DNA from: CAZWCX01 sp964632945
GTDB taxonomy: Bacteria > Planctomycetota > MHYJ01 > WSZJ01 > CAZWCX01
NCBI GenBank assembly: GCA_964632945.1
Contig: CAZWCX010000027.1
Span: 3,097-67,096, forward strand
Length of the DNA: 64,000 nucleotides
Reading direction: 5' to 3'
The position numbers were made by a program, and so were the translations under genes. Below are positions 49,682 through 58,711 of this stretch, piece after piece. The stretch's first letter is position 1, and each line of letters opens with the position of its first letter. Under the pieces are notes generated by a model that saw only the letters and a list, made by a program, of their open reading frames with translations, did no database searches and had not been told where the DNA came from.

Positions 49682-50590
49682 TTACCGGCGTGCGGGCCGC
49701 GCGGCATGGAGCGCGAGCGCCAGGGCATCGATCTCGGCGCGCGCCTCCAGCCGGGCGACCAGGTCCGCGGGCAGGGCGGCTGTTCCGTGGCGCGCGCCGA
49801 ACAGAGCCCCGGCCATCGCCGCGATGGTGTCGGTGTCCCCGCCCAGCGCGTTGGCGTACGCGGCCAGCCCGAGGAAGTCGTCCGGGCAGCGGCAAAAGAC
49901 GTAGACCGCCGTCACCGCGGACCGGTGCGCCGCAACCCCGTTGCCGAGGTCCGCGCGCACCGCCTCGAGGTCGATCGACGCCTGCCGCCACTTCCGCACC
50001 GTGGCCAGGCGGCGGCGGAACTCGTCCGTGGCACACACGCCGTCCAGGGCCTCGACCAGCGCGAACGCGTCGGCCGGGGCCGCGAGCGCCCGGGCGGCAG
50101 CCACGGCCAGGAGGACGCCGCCGTCGATCCCGAGCGGGTGGGCATGCGTGATCGCGGCCGCCGCGCGCGCCTCGCGGAGCAATGCCTCCGGGTCGTCGTG
50201 GAAGAAGAGGCCCAGCGGCGCGGCCCGCATCGCGGCCCCGTTCCCGAACGAGCCGTCGGGAAAGACGGCGCGGTTGGCCTCGCGCCAGTCCTTGCCCTCG
50301 CGGATCATCCCCAGCAGCGCCCGCGCCCCGCCCCCGTAGCCGCGCCACGGCGAATACCGGTCCGCCCATCGCTTCGCCAGATGGTCCGGGTCGAGGCCGC
50401 GTCGCTCCACCAGCGACTCCGCCAACCCGATCGCCATCTCGGTGTCGTCCGTCCACTCGAGAACCGGAGCCGCCTCTGCGCTCGGCGGACGCCACCCCGC
50501 GATCCCCCGGCTCCCCTCCCCGGATCTCCCCAACGCATCTCCCAACGCCAGCCCGAGCAGGCACCCCCGGAACCGGTCCACGTCCGCCAT
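49682..50590 (-). CDS. ADP-ribosylglycohydrolase (ARH/DraG family)
   Basis: 302 residues. Metal ligands of the dinuclear site are visible: WTDDTEMAIGLAESL near residue 45 and GGDTDTIAAMAGALFG near residue 250; FRGCLLGLALGDALG opens the fold and GNGAAMRAAPLGLFF fits the central block. The enzyme removes ADP-ribose from proteins or small molecules in the cytoplasm. No ADP-ribosyltransferase is nearby. It is the last gene of a leftward operon after the aldehyde dehydrogenase (27-nt gap). Confidence 0.92.
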   Translation of the reverse strand: MADVDRFRGCLLGLALGDALGRSGEGSRGIAGWRPPSAEAAPVLEWTDDTEMAIGLAESLVERRGLDPDHLAKRWADRYSPWRGYGGGARALLGMIREGKDWREANRAVFPDGSFGNGAAMRAAPLGLFFHDDPEALLREARAAAAITHAHPLGIDGGVLLAVAAARALAAPADAFALVEALDGVCATDEFRRRLATVRKWRQASIDLEAVRADLGNGVAAHRSAVTAVYVFCRCPDDFLGLAAYANALGGDTDTIAAMAGALFGARHGTAALPADLVARLEARAEIDALALALHAARPARR

Positions 50591-50617
50591 CGAATCCTCC
50601 CCGTCCTCCCGAACGCG

Positions 50618-52243
50618 CTACAGGATCCAATCCGTCGACAGGAACTTCGACTTGCGCTCGCGCACGATTCTAGTCACCAACTCCTTGTTCCCCCCCTGGT
50701 CCTTCGCCGCCACCAGGGTGCGGATCGAGAAGCACCGCAGGGCGTCCGTCACCGAGAGCGTCCCCTCGGCGGAGTCCTTGCGGCCGACGAACGGAAAGAC
50801 GTCCGGGCCGCGCTGGCATTGGCTGTTCAGATTCACCCGGCAGACCTGGTTGACGAGCGGATCCACCAGCCGCGCGATCACGTCCGGATCGCGTCCGAAC
50901 AGGCTCACCTGCTGTCCGTAATTCGAGTCGACGACATAACGGACCGGTTCGTCCAGGTCGCGGAACGTCGCCACCGGGATCACCGGACCGAATTGCTCCT
51001 CGTGCCAGAGGCGCATCTTCGCGTTCACCGGGCGGATCACCGCCGGGTAGAAGAACGACCCGCGGCGCGTCCCGCCCCCGTCGTTCACCACCTTCCCGCC
51101 GTGCCGCTCGCACTCGGCGACCATCTCGGCGAAGTATTCCGGCTTGCCGGGTTCCGCGAGCGGCGTGAGCGCGACGCCGGGCTCCCACGGCATGCCGCAC
51201 TTCAGCGCGGCGACCGCATCGCAGAACCGCTTCACGAACGCCTCGGCGATCGACTCGTGCACCCAGAGCATCTTGAGGGCGGTGCAGCGCTGGCCGTTGT
51301 ACGAGAGGCTGCCCAGCACGCATTCCTTCACCGCGAGTTCGAGGTCCGCGTCCGGCATCACGATCGCCGCGTTCTTGGCCTCCAGGCCCAGGATGGTACG
51401 CAGCCGGTTGGGGCGGGGGTGCAACTTCTCCAGGGCGGCGGCCACCCGGCTCGAGCCGATGAAGGCCAGCACGTCGATCTTTCCGGAGGACATCAGCGGC
51501 GAGATGATCGTCCGCCCGTCGCCGTAGACGGTGTTGACCACTCCCGGCGGAAAGGCGTCGCGAAAGGCTTCGAGAAGCGGTCGGTGCAGCAGCACGCCCA
51601 CTTTCGCCGGCTTGAAGATCACCGGATTTCCCATGATCAATGCCGGGATCAGCGTCGTGAACGTCTCGTTGAGCGGATAGTTGAACGGCCCCATGCACAG
51701 CCCCACGCCGAGGGGGGCCCGGCGCACCTGGGCGATGATCCCCTGGACGGAGGCGAACCGGGAGCTTTCCCGGTCGATGTCCTTGAGCGCCTCGATCGTG
51801 TCGCGGACGTAATCCAGCGTGCGGTCGAACTCCTTCTCCGAGTCGGCCAGCGACTTGCCGATCTCCCACATCAGCAAGCGAACGACCTCGCCGCGCTTTT
51901 CCTTCATCCGCCCGGCGAAGTTCTCCACCGCGCGGATCCGCTCCTCCACGGTCATCGTCGGCCAGGGCCCGCGCCCGTGATCCCACGCCCGCAAGGCGCA
52001 GTCGAGGACTTCGAGCGCGGTCTTCTCGTCGAGGAGCGGAAACCGGCCGAGCAGCCGGGGACGGAGTCCGCCGGATCCCTGCAGCTGGATCGGCGAATGG
52101 ACCTCCTGGAGCGGCCCATCCCAGGCGCGAAGTTCGCCGCCCGCGAGATAGACCCGCTGCTCGATCGGGGCCCCCGGGTCGGCGGCGGCGGGGACGGCGT
52201 CCTCGGCGGGGAACAGCGCGGCGAGTCGGTCGGCGACCGTCAT
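50618..52243 (-). CDS. NADP-dependent glyceraldehyde-3-phosphate dehydrogenase-type ALDH (GapN-like)
   Basis: 541 residues. The aldehyde dehydrogenase core has GPFNYPLNETFTTLIPALIM (Asn188), general base Glu288 in ILGLEAKNAAIV and nucleophile Cys320 in SYNGQRCTALK. The C-terminal block CQRGPDVFPFVGRKDSAEGT is the form seen in non-phosphorylating GAPDH. That enzyme oxidises glyceraldehyde 3-phosphate to 3-phosphoglycerate with NADP and bypasses ATP formation. It is slightly longer than usual, with an N-terminal extension. It sits between an ATP-grasp ligase and an ADP-ribosylglycohydrolase gene; another semialdehyde substrate is possible. Confidence 0.86.
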   Translation of the reverse strand: MTVADRLAALFPAEDAVPAAADPGAPIEQRVYLAGGELRAWDGPLQEVHSPIQLQGSGGLRPRLLGRFPLLDEKTALEVLDCALRAWDHGRGPWPTMTVEERIRAVENFAGRMKEKRGEVVRLLMWEIGKSLADSEKEFDRTLDYVRDTIEALKDIDRESSRFASVQGIIAQVRRAPLGVGLCMGPFNYPLNETFTTLIPALIMGNPVIFKPAKVGVLLHRPLLEAFRDAFPPGVVNTVYGDGRTIISPLMSSGKIDVLAFIGSSRVAAALEKLHPRPNRLRTILGLEAKNAAIVMPDADLELAVKECVLGSLSYNGQRCTALKMLWVHESIAEAFVKRFCDAVAALKCGMPWEPGVALTPLAEPGKPEYFAEMVAECERHGGKVVNDGGGTRRGSFFYPAVIRPVNAKMRLWHEEQFGPVIPVATFRDLDEPVRYVVDSNYGQQVSLFGRDPDVIARLVDPLVNQVCRVNLNSQCQRGPDVFPFVGRKDSAEGTLSVTDALRCFSIRTLVAAKDQGGNKELVTRIVRERKSKFLSTDWIL

Positions 52244-52349
52244 GGCACTCCTCCAAGTCCGGGAAAATGGGCCGGTTCGTTCGGCGGCCGGCCGGGGGGA
52301 ACGGTCCCGTGGGCGCGCCTCGCCGCCCGCATCGGCCGCCGGCGCGGGA

Positions 52350-53378
52350 CTACCCGCCCCGCCGCCGACGCCGGCGCTCCCACGCCAGCTCCACGATCCG
52401 GGAGATGAATTGCGGGTACGACATCCCCGACCGCTCCGCCGCGTCGGCCATGTCCTCGCCGTAGGCCAGAAAGGGATTGGGATTGGCCTCGAGCACGAAG
52501 ATCTCCCCCCCCGGCGTCACGCGGACGTCGATGCGCGCGTAGTCGCGCAGGTTGAGGGCGCGATACGCCGTGCGTCCGACCTCCTCCAGCCGCTCGATCA
52601 GATCGGGAGCCAGATCGGTGGGAAAGACGTTCTCGATGCCGTGCCGTTCGCGGAATTTCGTGTCCCACTTGGCGCGATACGAGGCGATTTTGGGCTTGGA
52701 GCCCGGGAGCTTGTCGAAACGCATCTCGATCAGCGGCAACACCTGCAGGGCCTCGTTGCCGAGCACCCCGATGTAGATTTCGCGCCCTTCAATGAGCTCC
52801 TCGACCAACGCGTCCTGCGCCAGGCTCTGGTGAACGAACGCCACGCGCTCGCACATCGAGTCGTGGTCCTTGACCACCGACGTCTGCGCGATCCCCTTCG
52901 AACCGTCCTCGGCGATCGGCTTGACGATCATCGGAAAGGTCAGTTCCATCGGGCCGTTCACGGGGACCCCGCGCGCGCAGACGCCGAACTTCGGGACCTG
53001 CAACTGGTGGAACAGGAGAATCTTCTTGGCGAGCGCCTTGTCCCGACCGAGCAGGAGCGCCGCGGGCGGGGATCCCGTGTAGGGAATGCCGAGCATCTCG
53101 AGGAGGGCGGCGACGTTCATCTCGAGCGCGCTCTTGCGCTGGAACGCCTCGCAGGTGTTGAAGACCACGTCGGGCTTCTGCGCGCGGATCCCGTCCAGGA
53201 GATCGTTGACGTTCGAGTAGACGCCGAGAAGCCGACTCTGGTAGCCGGCCTCGAGCAGCGCCATGTGGACGTCGTACTCGGCCTGCTGGGCCCCGGTCTC
53301 GAGCTCCGCAGAGTAGTCCTGGTCGGCGGGGGGTGGACCGGCCGTGTTGAACAGTACGGTGACGCGCAGCTTTTCCAT
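52350..53378 (-). CDS. D-alanine-D-alanine ligase-like ATP-grasp enzyme
   Basis: 342 residues from ATG 53378. DVVFNTCEAFQRKSALEMNV and MLGIPYTGSPPAALLLGRDK match the N-terminal Ddl domain; FPMIVKPIAEDGSKGIAQTS and ALVEELIEGREIYIGVLGNE are ATP-grasp nucleotide-binding blocks; ARIDVRVTPGGEIFVLEANP has the Mg-binding Glu and Asn. It may be the peptidoglycan ligase or a stand-alone ATP-grasp enzyme joining amino acids; no mur gene is adjacent, which slightly favours the latter. The C-terminus is Arg-rich. It opens a leftward operon with the GapN-like gene 106 nt downstream. Confidence 0.85.
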   Translation of the reverse strand: MEKLRVTVLFNTAGPPPADQDYSAELETGAQQAEYDVHMALLEAGYQSRLLGVYSNVNDLLDGIRAQKPDVVFNTCEAFQRKSALEMNVAALLEMLGIPYTGSPPAALLLGRDKALAKKILLFHQLQVPKFGVCARGVPVNGPMELTFPMIVKPIAEDGSKGIAQTSVVKDHDSMCERVAFVHQSLAQDALVEELIEGREIYIGVLGNEALQVLPLIEMRFDKLPGSKPKIASYRAKWDTKFRERHGIENVFPTDLAPDLIERLEEVGRTAYRALNLRDYARIDVRVTPGGEIFVLEANPNPFLAYGEDMADAAERSGMSYPQFISRIVELAWERRRRRRGG

Positions 53379-53683
53379 TCCGGGGGCGAACTCCGGTGGC
53401 GAACGAGGAGAAGCGTAGCACATCGTCCGGCGGGGCTCAATGCGGAATCGACGGACGCCCGCAGATCCCGCCTCCGGGGACGCCCGCGCGACGGCTGCTC
53501 CTCGTGCCCGCCAGGGCGCCCCGTGCGTCCGCAGCGCACGCCGGGACGGGACACCCATCGTTTCCGCGCGCGCGGGAGGGGACGCGGTCACCCCCGAACG
53601 CGCGAACGCGAACTCGGTTGCGCCGCGACCGGCGCTCCCGTACCATCCGAAGCGTCCTCGAGTCCGTTTCCGGAGGGATCGCC

Positions 53684-54601
53684 GTGTCGAGAATCCCACT
53701 CCTCGCCGCCATCGTCCTCTGCAGTTTCGCGCTCGCCGCCCCCGCCGGGGCGCAAGCCGCTCCGTCGGTTCCGGAAGACCTGACCATGGACGCCGATCTC
53801 GAGTACGGTCGAGTCGGCGACCATGTGCTCCGCCTCGACCTGTGCCGGCCCAGGCGACCGGCCGGCGACCGCCTGCCCGCGGTGATCGTGATCCACGGCG
53901 GCGGCTGGCAGAGCGGGCGCAAGGAGGACATGATCCTCGCCACCACGGGTTTCGCCCAGCGGGGATACGTGGCCGCGAGCATCAACTACCGCTTGAGCGG
54001 GGTCGCCCTCTTCCCCGCCGCCGTCGAGGACGCCAAGTGCGCCGTCCGCTGGCTGCGCGCAAACGCGGCCCAATACGGCGTGGACGCGGACCGGATCGGC
54101 GCCTTCGGCGTCTCCGCCGGCGGACATCTCGCCCTCCTCCTCGCCCTCGTCGACGACACCGAGGGAATGGAAGGGACCGGCGGGAATCCGGGCGTCTCGA
54201 GCTGGGTGCGCGCGGCGTGTGGCTGGTGCGCCCCCTCGGACTTCCGGCGCGGCGAGATGGAATTCGCCCCCAACATCCGCCCCCTGCTCACCTCGTTCCT
54301 GGGGCGGAGATTCGCCGAGGATGCGGAACCGTACCGCCGCGGCTCGCCGGCCACCTACGCCACCTGGGACGACGCGCCGATCCTCCTCGTCCACGGCGAC
54401 CGGGACCCGGTCGTCCCCTTCGACCAGTCCGAACGCATGCTCGAGGCGTGCCGGCGCGCCGGGGCCGAGTGCCGGCTGATCCGGGTGCGCAACGGCGACC
54501 ACGGCTTCCAGCCCGCGGATGCGCCCGCAACCGAACCGGGGTTCCTGGAGGTGGTCGAAGAGACGTACCGCTTCTTTGAGGCGAAGGTGAAGGGACGGTA
54601 G
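53684..54601 (+). CDS. Secreted alpha/beta-hydrolase (esterase/lipase type)
   Basis: 305 residues from GTG 53684, with GGAGGG upstream. A signal peptide (IVLCSFALAAPAGAQA) precedes the hydrolase: oxyanion HGGGWQSG, nucleophile elbow FGVSAGGHLALL, Asp in LVHGDRDPVVPF and His in NGDHGF. It belongs to the BD-FAE/hormone-sensitive-lipase group, which cleaves acetyl or feruloyl esters from polysaccharides or small molecules. Frequent in planctomycete polysaccharide use. A longer upstream frame without a ribosome site was not used. It is divergent from the ATP-grasp gene. Confidence 0.9.
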   Translation: MSRIPLLAAIVLCSFALAAPAGAQAAPSVPEDLTMDADLEYGRVGDHVLRLDLCRPRRPAGDRLPAVIVIHGGGWQSGRKEDMILATTGFAQRGYVAASINYRLSGVALFPAAVEDAKCAVRWLRANAAQYGVDADRIGAFGVSAGGHLALLLALVDDTEGMEGTGGNPGVSSWVRAACGWCAPSDFRRGEMEFAPNIRPLLTSFLGRRFAEDAEPYRRGSPATYATWDDAPILLVHGDRDPVVPFDQSERMLEACRRAGAECRLIRVRNGDHGFQPADAPATEPGFLEVVEETYRFFEAKVKGR

Positions 54602-54713
54602 CGCAGGCGAGGGCGGGGGCGGGGGGGGCGACCGTTCGCCGGTCCCGAACGCGCGCGCAGGGGTCCCACTCTCAGGCCGCCCCAACGCCGCGACGGCGGG
54701 ACGGGCTCGACGG

Positions 54714-56324
54714 CTACTCCCCGTAGACCCGGGGATAGCGCCAGGCGGTCGAGAGGGTGAGCACGCCCATCGAGGTGGTGTAGATGCGCCCGCCGTGGAC
54801 GCCCCAGCGATCGGTGGACGGCCAGGAGCCGGTTTCGGCGCCGTCACGCACCTGGGCGGCCAGGAGCACGGGGCTGAGGGCGGCGTTCCATTGGCGCCAC
54901 GCCTCCCCGTCGTGCTGGAAGAGCGCGAGCGTGGCGAAGTGCCAGAGGTAGAAGTCGGTCTCGCCCGCGGCGACGGTCTTGGCCGGTTCCCGGGCGCCCG
55001 GCCGCAGAGCGAGGAGATAGGCCGCCTGCGCCTGGTTCACCTCGTGCCCGGGTTTGAAGCCGCCGAGCTCGCGGCAGAGCATCCCGATCGCGGTCAGCGC
55101 CTGCGGACCGTTCGGGAAATGGTCGCGGACCTGATACCCCACGTGCCCCTTGTCGTTGGTCACGCGGGCGATCCAGCCGGTGGCGTTCTGCAGCGCCACC
55201 CCGGCGCCGCGAATCCCCGCCGCGCGGGCGAGACGGAGGGCGAGCATCTGCCAGCCGGACACCGAAGTATCGCACTGCTCGGCCCGCAGCGTGTATCCCC
55301 AGCCGCCTTCCACCCCCTGCGCATGGATGATGAACAGTACCGCGGCCTCCGCCGGCATGCGCAGGTGCTCCTGCTCCGTGAGGAGGAGCGCCTCGAGGAG
55401 CGCCAGGGTGGCGATGCCGTGATTGTACATGTAGTTTCCCGAGTCCGGACCGATCAGACCGTCGTGCCGCTGGGCCTCGATCAGCGCGTTGAGCCCACGT
55501 TCCACCGGGAGACGGTACGGACCCCAGAGATGGGTGTGTCCATTGGCCAGGAAAGCGAGCGTGGACAGGCCGGTGAGCCCGATCGAGAACTCCGGCTTGC
55601 CGCCTTCGGCGACGGAGTCCCACAATCCGTCGGGCCGCTGGCGGGAAGCGAGCCAGGCCAGCCCGGAATCCACGGCTGCGGACACCGGCCCCACGCCGTA
55701 CGTGGCCATGGCCTGCTTCCGGCGCTCCGGATCGGTGCGCAGCGGAACGAGCGCAAGGATCGGATCGTCGACGCGAAGCAGCGGGTCCCGAAGCGTGCGC
55801 GGGCGGGGGTCCTGGGTCTGGGCCGGATCGAAGTGCTCGTTCGGTGCGGACACCGGGCCGACCTTCGCGCCGGACGACCCGGCCCCGCTGGAGGGCGCCA
55901 TGTGCTGGTCCGCAGGCTTGAGGCCGGCGAGTCGGTCTTCGCCCGGCTCCCGGTAGCGGAAAAACAGGATGGTCAGGACCGCGAACAGGACGACGTGCGC
56001 GGACACCGAGATCGCCCACACGGGGAAGACCTGGAGCCGCTCCTGCAGGGAGCGCAGGATCGCGACCCACGCCGGCACGGTGGGCCGGCGCAACGAGCGC
56101 GCGGAGGCCGCGGCGGGAAGCGCGGTCATCACCCGGGCGACGAAATCGGGGGACGGGGCGATGTCCGGGACCGCGCGCACGAACCCCAGGACCCGCTCCA
56201 GCGCGACCAGTTCGCGCCGGCAGTCGGCACACGACGCAAGGTGACCCCGCGTCGCTTCCCTCTCGGGAGCGGCGAGATGCTCCTTCGCGTAGCCGATCAG
56301 GTCGTAGGGTTGATGGCAGTCCAT
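54714..56324 (-). CDS. Zinc-finger anti-sigma factor fused to squalene-cyclase-like repeats
   Basis: 536 residues. The N-terminus has a ZAS anti-sigma zinc motif, His28-x3-Cys32-x2-Cys35 (HLASCADC). One transmembrane helix lies near 100-124 (VWAISVSAHVVLFAVLTILF). After a Pro-rich periplasmic linker, residues 205-536 form a prenyltransferase/squalene-oxidase-type alpha-alpha barrel (DSGLAWLASRQRPDGLWDSV, YMYNHGIATLALLEALLLTE, EGGWGYTLRAEQCDTSVSGW). No catalytic DxDD of hopene cyclase was seen, so a binding role is likely. The gene starts 7 nt after the ECF sigma gene, its obvious target. The barrel could sense a polymer or lipid and release the sigma factor. Confidence 0.88.
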   Translation of the reverse strand: MDCHQPYDLIGYAKEHLAAPEREATRGHLASCADCRRELVALERVLGFVRAVPDIAPSPDFVARVMTALPAAASARSLRRPTVPAWVAILRSLQERLQVFPVWAISVSAHVVLFAVLTILFFRYREPGEDRLAGLKPADQHMAPSSGAGSSGAKVGPVSAPNEHFDPAQTQDPRPRTLRDPLLRVDDPILALVPLRTDPERRKQAMATYGVGPVSAAVDSGLAWLASRQRPDGLWDSVAEGGKPEFSIGLTGLSTLAFLANGHTHLWGPYRLPVERGLNALIEAQRHDGLIGPDSGNYMYNHGIATLALLEALLLTEQEHLRMPAEAAVLFIIHAQGVEGGWGYTLRAEQCDTSVSGWQMLALRLARAAGIRGAGVALQNATGWIARVTNDKGHVGYQVRDHFPNGPQALTAIGMLCRELGGFKPGHEVNQAQAAYLLALRPGAREPAKTVAAGETDFYLWHFATLALFQHDGEAWRQWNAALSPVLLAAQVRDGAETGSWPSTDRWGVHGGRIYTTSMGVLTLSTAWRYPRVYGE

Positions 56325-56331
56325 TCCGCCG

Positions 56332-56910
56332 TCACTCGATCGTCACACCCATGATTTCCCGCAGCCGAAGGATCGCGTTGTGCATCCGCGACTTCACGGT
56401 GCCCACCGGGATCCCCAGCACTTCCGACACCTCCTGGTACTTCATCCCCTGCTGCTCGCTCAGCACCAGGACCAGCCGCATTTCCTCGGGCAGCTGCTCG
56501 ATGGCCTGTTGCATCTCCTGGATCGCCTCCCGATCCATCGCAATGTCCTCGGGCCTCCGGTCTCCCCCGGCCAGGGCCATCGGCGCGCCTTCGCCTTCCT
56601 CCCCGTTCGCCGGGGCGTCGAGCGATTGCGCGCGCGGGTGATTCCCCTCGACCCGCAGGAAATCGATCCACAGATTCTTGGCCACGCGGTAGAGATAGGT
56701 CGTGAATTTTGCCGTCGCTTCGTAGGTGCCCGCGTGGGCGAAAACCTTGAGGAACACTTCCTGCGCGAAGTCCTCCGCCCGTTGTCGATCCCAGAGAAGT
56801 CGAAAGAAGAAATTCACCAGCGGGCGGTGATGCCGCTGCACCAGCTCCGCGAATGCCTCGCGATCGCCGCGGCGCGTCGCCAGCATCAGTTCCGCGTCGC
56901 TCAGTGGCAT
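56332..56910 (-). CDS. ECF-type RNA polymerase sigma factor
   Basis: 192 residues from ATG 56910; a TTG 27 nt upstream is a less likely start. Region 2 is FAELVQRHHRPLVNFFFRLL with DRQRAEDFAQEVFLKVFAHA and FTTYLYRVAKNLWIDFLR. Region 4 is LPEEMRLVLVLSEQQGMKYQEVS with the helix-turn-helix VLGIPVGTVKSRMHNAILRL. ECF sigma factors redirect RNA polymerase in response to envelope signals. The partner anti-sigma gene follows 7 nt downstream. It shares a leftward run with thiL and tsaE, 47 nt after tsaE. Confidence 0.94.
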   Translation of the reverse strand: MPLSDAELMLATRRGDREAFAELVQRHHRPLVNFFFRLLWDRQRAEDFAQEVFLKVFAHAGTYEATAKFTTYLYRVAKNLWIDFLRVEGNHPRAQSLDAPANGEEGEGAPMALAGGDRRPEDIAMDREAIQEMQQAIEQLPEEMRLVLVLSEQQGMKYQEVSEVLGIPVGTVKSRMHNAILRLREIMGVTIE

Positions 56911-56957
56911 ACGAACACCATCCGCGAGGAGTATCAACGAGTCCCGGCTGCAAGGGT

Positions 56958-57461
56958 TCAGTGCTTTTCGGTTTCCCCACCGGCCGGACCAAGCGATTGT
57001 AACACCACCCCCAGCAATCGTTTCGATCTTTCGCCATGAGCCACGGCGTAGATCCGGCGGGCTTCCGGTCCCGCCCCGGGTTTCATTTGCAACTCCAGGT
57101 GGTCCAAGCCTTTAAAACCCGCCGTCCGATCCCCCCATTCGACGACGACGACCCCTTCGGAAGCTGTATCCCAATCCAAATCATAGACTTCCGAAGCATC
57201 CGGCAGGCGCTGAATGTCATAGTGGAAGAGGGGGACCCGCCCGCGATAGATGCACAGCAGGACGAAGGTGGGGCTGACGATGCGCGTGGAGGGGTCGACG
57301 CCGAGCCCGAGGGCGATGCCGCGCGTCAACGTGGTCTTGCCGGCGCCGAACTCGCCCACCAGGGAGACGAGATCGCCGGCCTCGAGGTGGAGGCCGAGGG
57401 CGCGGCCGAAGCGCTGCGTCTCGGCGACGGAGGGGAGCGGGATTTCGATGGGATCCGTCAT
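56958..57461 (-). CDS. tsaE: tRNA t6A-modification ATPase TsaE
   Basis: 167 residues from ATG 57461. SVAETQRFGRALGLHLEAGD, Walker A GEFGAGKTTLTRGIALGLGV, SPTFVLLCIYRGRVPLFHYD and VVVVEWGDR match TsaE (YjeE). It drives the TsaD-TsaB complex that makes threonylcarbamoyladenosine at tRNA position 37. The usual HYDxYRL appears here as HYDIQRL. The tail is longer than average. It follows thiL by 35 nt, a common bacterial arrangement. Confidence 0.93.
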   Translation of the reverse strand: MTDPIEIPLPSVAETQRFGRALGLHLEAGDLVSLVGEFGAGKTTLTRGIALGLGVDPSTRIVSPTFVLLCIYRGRVPLFHYDIQRLPDASEVYDLDWDTASEGVVVVEWGDRTAGFKGLDHLELQMKPGAGPEARRIYAVAHGERSKRLLGVVLQSLGPAGGETEKH

Positions 57462-57496
57462 GCGCGGGATGGGCGACCCCGGAAGCGGGGCTTGGC

Positions 57497-58444
57497 CTAG
57501 ACCTCGTGCTGGTAGCCTTGCGGGGGCAATGGAACGCGGCGGCCGTCGGGCCGGCGCAACCAGGCTCCCGTTCCGGAGCCGATGATTCCGATGCGCGTGA
57601 TGCGGACCCCGCCGACCCGGCGACCGTCGATCCGGTCGGCGTCTTTCGCCGGCAGGGTGAACAGGAGTTCGAAGTCTTCGCCGTCGTGAAGCGCGTGTTC
57701 GAGCGCGGGTCGACCGGTGCGTCGCGCCAGGCGGCGGGCATCGGGGTGCACGGGGACGCGCCCCGCATCGATTTCCGCGGCGACCCCGCCGGCCGCGAGC
57801 AGATGCCCGAGGTCGGTGGAAAGCCCGTCGCTGACGTCGATCATGGCGCGCAAGCGGACCCGTCGCTGCAACGCGAGTGCGGTGGCGACCCGGGGAGTGA
57901 AGCGAAGATGTCGTCCGAGGATGGACCCGCCGAGCGCGCCGCTGACGCAGACGGCGTCTCCCGGACGGGCTCCGGAGCGGGGAACGGGGCGCGCGCCGCG
58001 GGGAGGAACGCCGAGCAGGGTGATGGAGATCGCCAGGCCGCCCCGGTGGGAATTCGTGTCCCCGCCGACGAGGGCCACGCGCGCTTCCCGCGCGGCCGCC
58101 AGCAGCCCGCGAAGGACGGCGCGCGCCTGCGCCGGTCCCTGGCCCCGGCGCAGTCCAATGGCGGCGAGGGCGTAGCGCGGGATGCACCCCATCGCGGCCA
58201 CGTCGCTGACGTTCACGTTCATCGCCTTCCGTCCCACCGCGGCGGGAGACGCGAGGGCGAGATCGAAGTGCGCGCCTTCCAGCAGCATGTCGACCGTGGC
58301 GACCCAGGGCCCGCCGCCCCTCCCGGCGTCGAGCACGGCCGCGTCATCGCCGATCCCGACCCGGACCCCGGGGGCGCTTTTCGATTGGCGCCGTACCCAG
58401 TCGATGAAGCGCGCCTCGGCCGACGCCCGACTTCTTTCCCGCAT
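57497..58444 (-). CDS. thiL: Thiamine-monophosphate kinase
   Basis: 315 residues. VRVGIGDDAAVLD, VDMLLEGAHFDLALASPAAV, GRKAMNVNVSDVAAMGCIPR, LVGGDTNSH, and MIDVSDGLSTDLGHL mark the PurM-like ThiL fold and its Mg/ATP sites. ThiL phosphorylates thiamine monophosphate to the active diphosphate. The C-terminus DGEDFELLFTLP is typical. ATG 58444 has no ribosome site, and the promoter at 58452-58481 suggests a leaderless message. It heads the thiL-tsaE-sigma-anti-sigma run. Confidence 0.94.
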   Translation of the reverse strand: MRERSRASAEARFIDWVRRQSKSAPGVRVGIGDDAAVLDAGRGGGPWVATVDMLLEGAHFDLALASPAAVGRKAMNVNVSDVAAMGCIPRYALAAIGLRRGQGPAQARAVLRGLLAAAREARVALVGGDTNSHRGGLAISITLLGVPPRGARPVPRSGARPGDAVCVSGALGGSILGRHLRFTPRVATALALQRRVRLRAMIDVSDGLSTDLGHLLAAGGVAAEIDAGRVPVHPDARRLARRTGRPALEHALHDGEDFELLFTLPAKDADRIDGRRVGGVRITRIGIIGSGTGAWLRRPDGRRVPLPPQGYQHEV

Positions 58445-58451
58445 TCGCGCG

Positions 58452-58481
58452 ACCGTAGCACGCCGTGATTGCGGGCGTCAA
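58452..58481 (-). promoter_or_regulatory. Promoter of thiL, almost at the start codon
   Basis: On the minus strand: TTGACG (58481-58476), 18-nt spacer, TACGGT (58457-58452). Seven bases separate the -10 element from ATG 58444, predicting a leaderless mRNA. Confidence 0.6.
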
Positions 58482-58711
58482 GCGGGTCCCACGGGACCAC
58501 GCGGCGCCCGCGGCTCTGCGCCCGCGCGCACCTCTCCGGGCGGATGGAGCGACCCCGGAGTCGACGAGAAGGGGAACCCGCGTACTACGGGATTTCCGAT
58601 CGTCGCGATCGCCGAATACGCCCCCCCAGCCCCCCGCGAGGATCCACCCCCGGGGCGCATTTCCCCATGACGCCCCGAGTTCCCGCCCCGCGGGCGCGGA
58701 CATGCTCCACA

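Noticed and set aside
43024..49728. Open frame of over 2200 codons antisense to the alpha-2-macroglobulin gene
   Set aside because: It mirrors codon bias of the true gene, has no domain, and is rich in Arg, Val, Gly and His. Long antisense frames are expected in GC-rich DNA.
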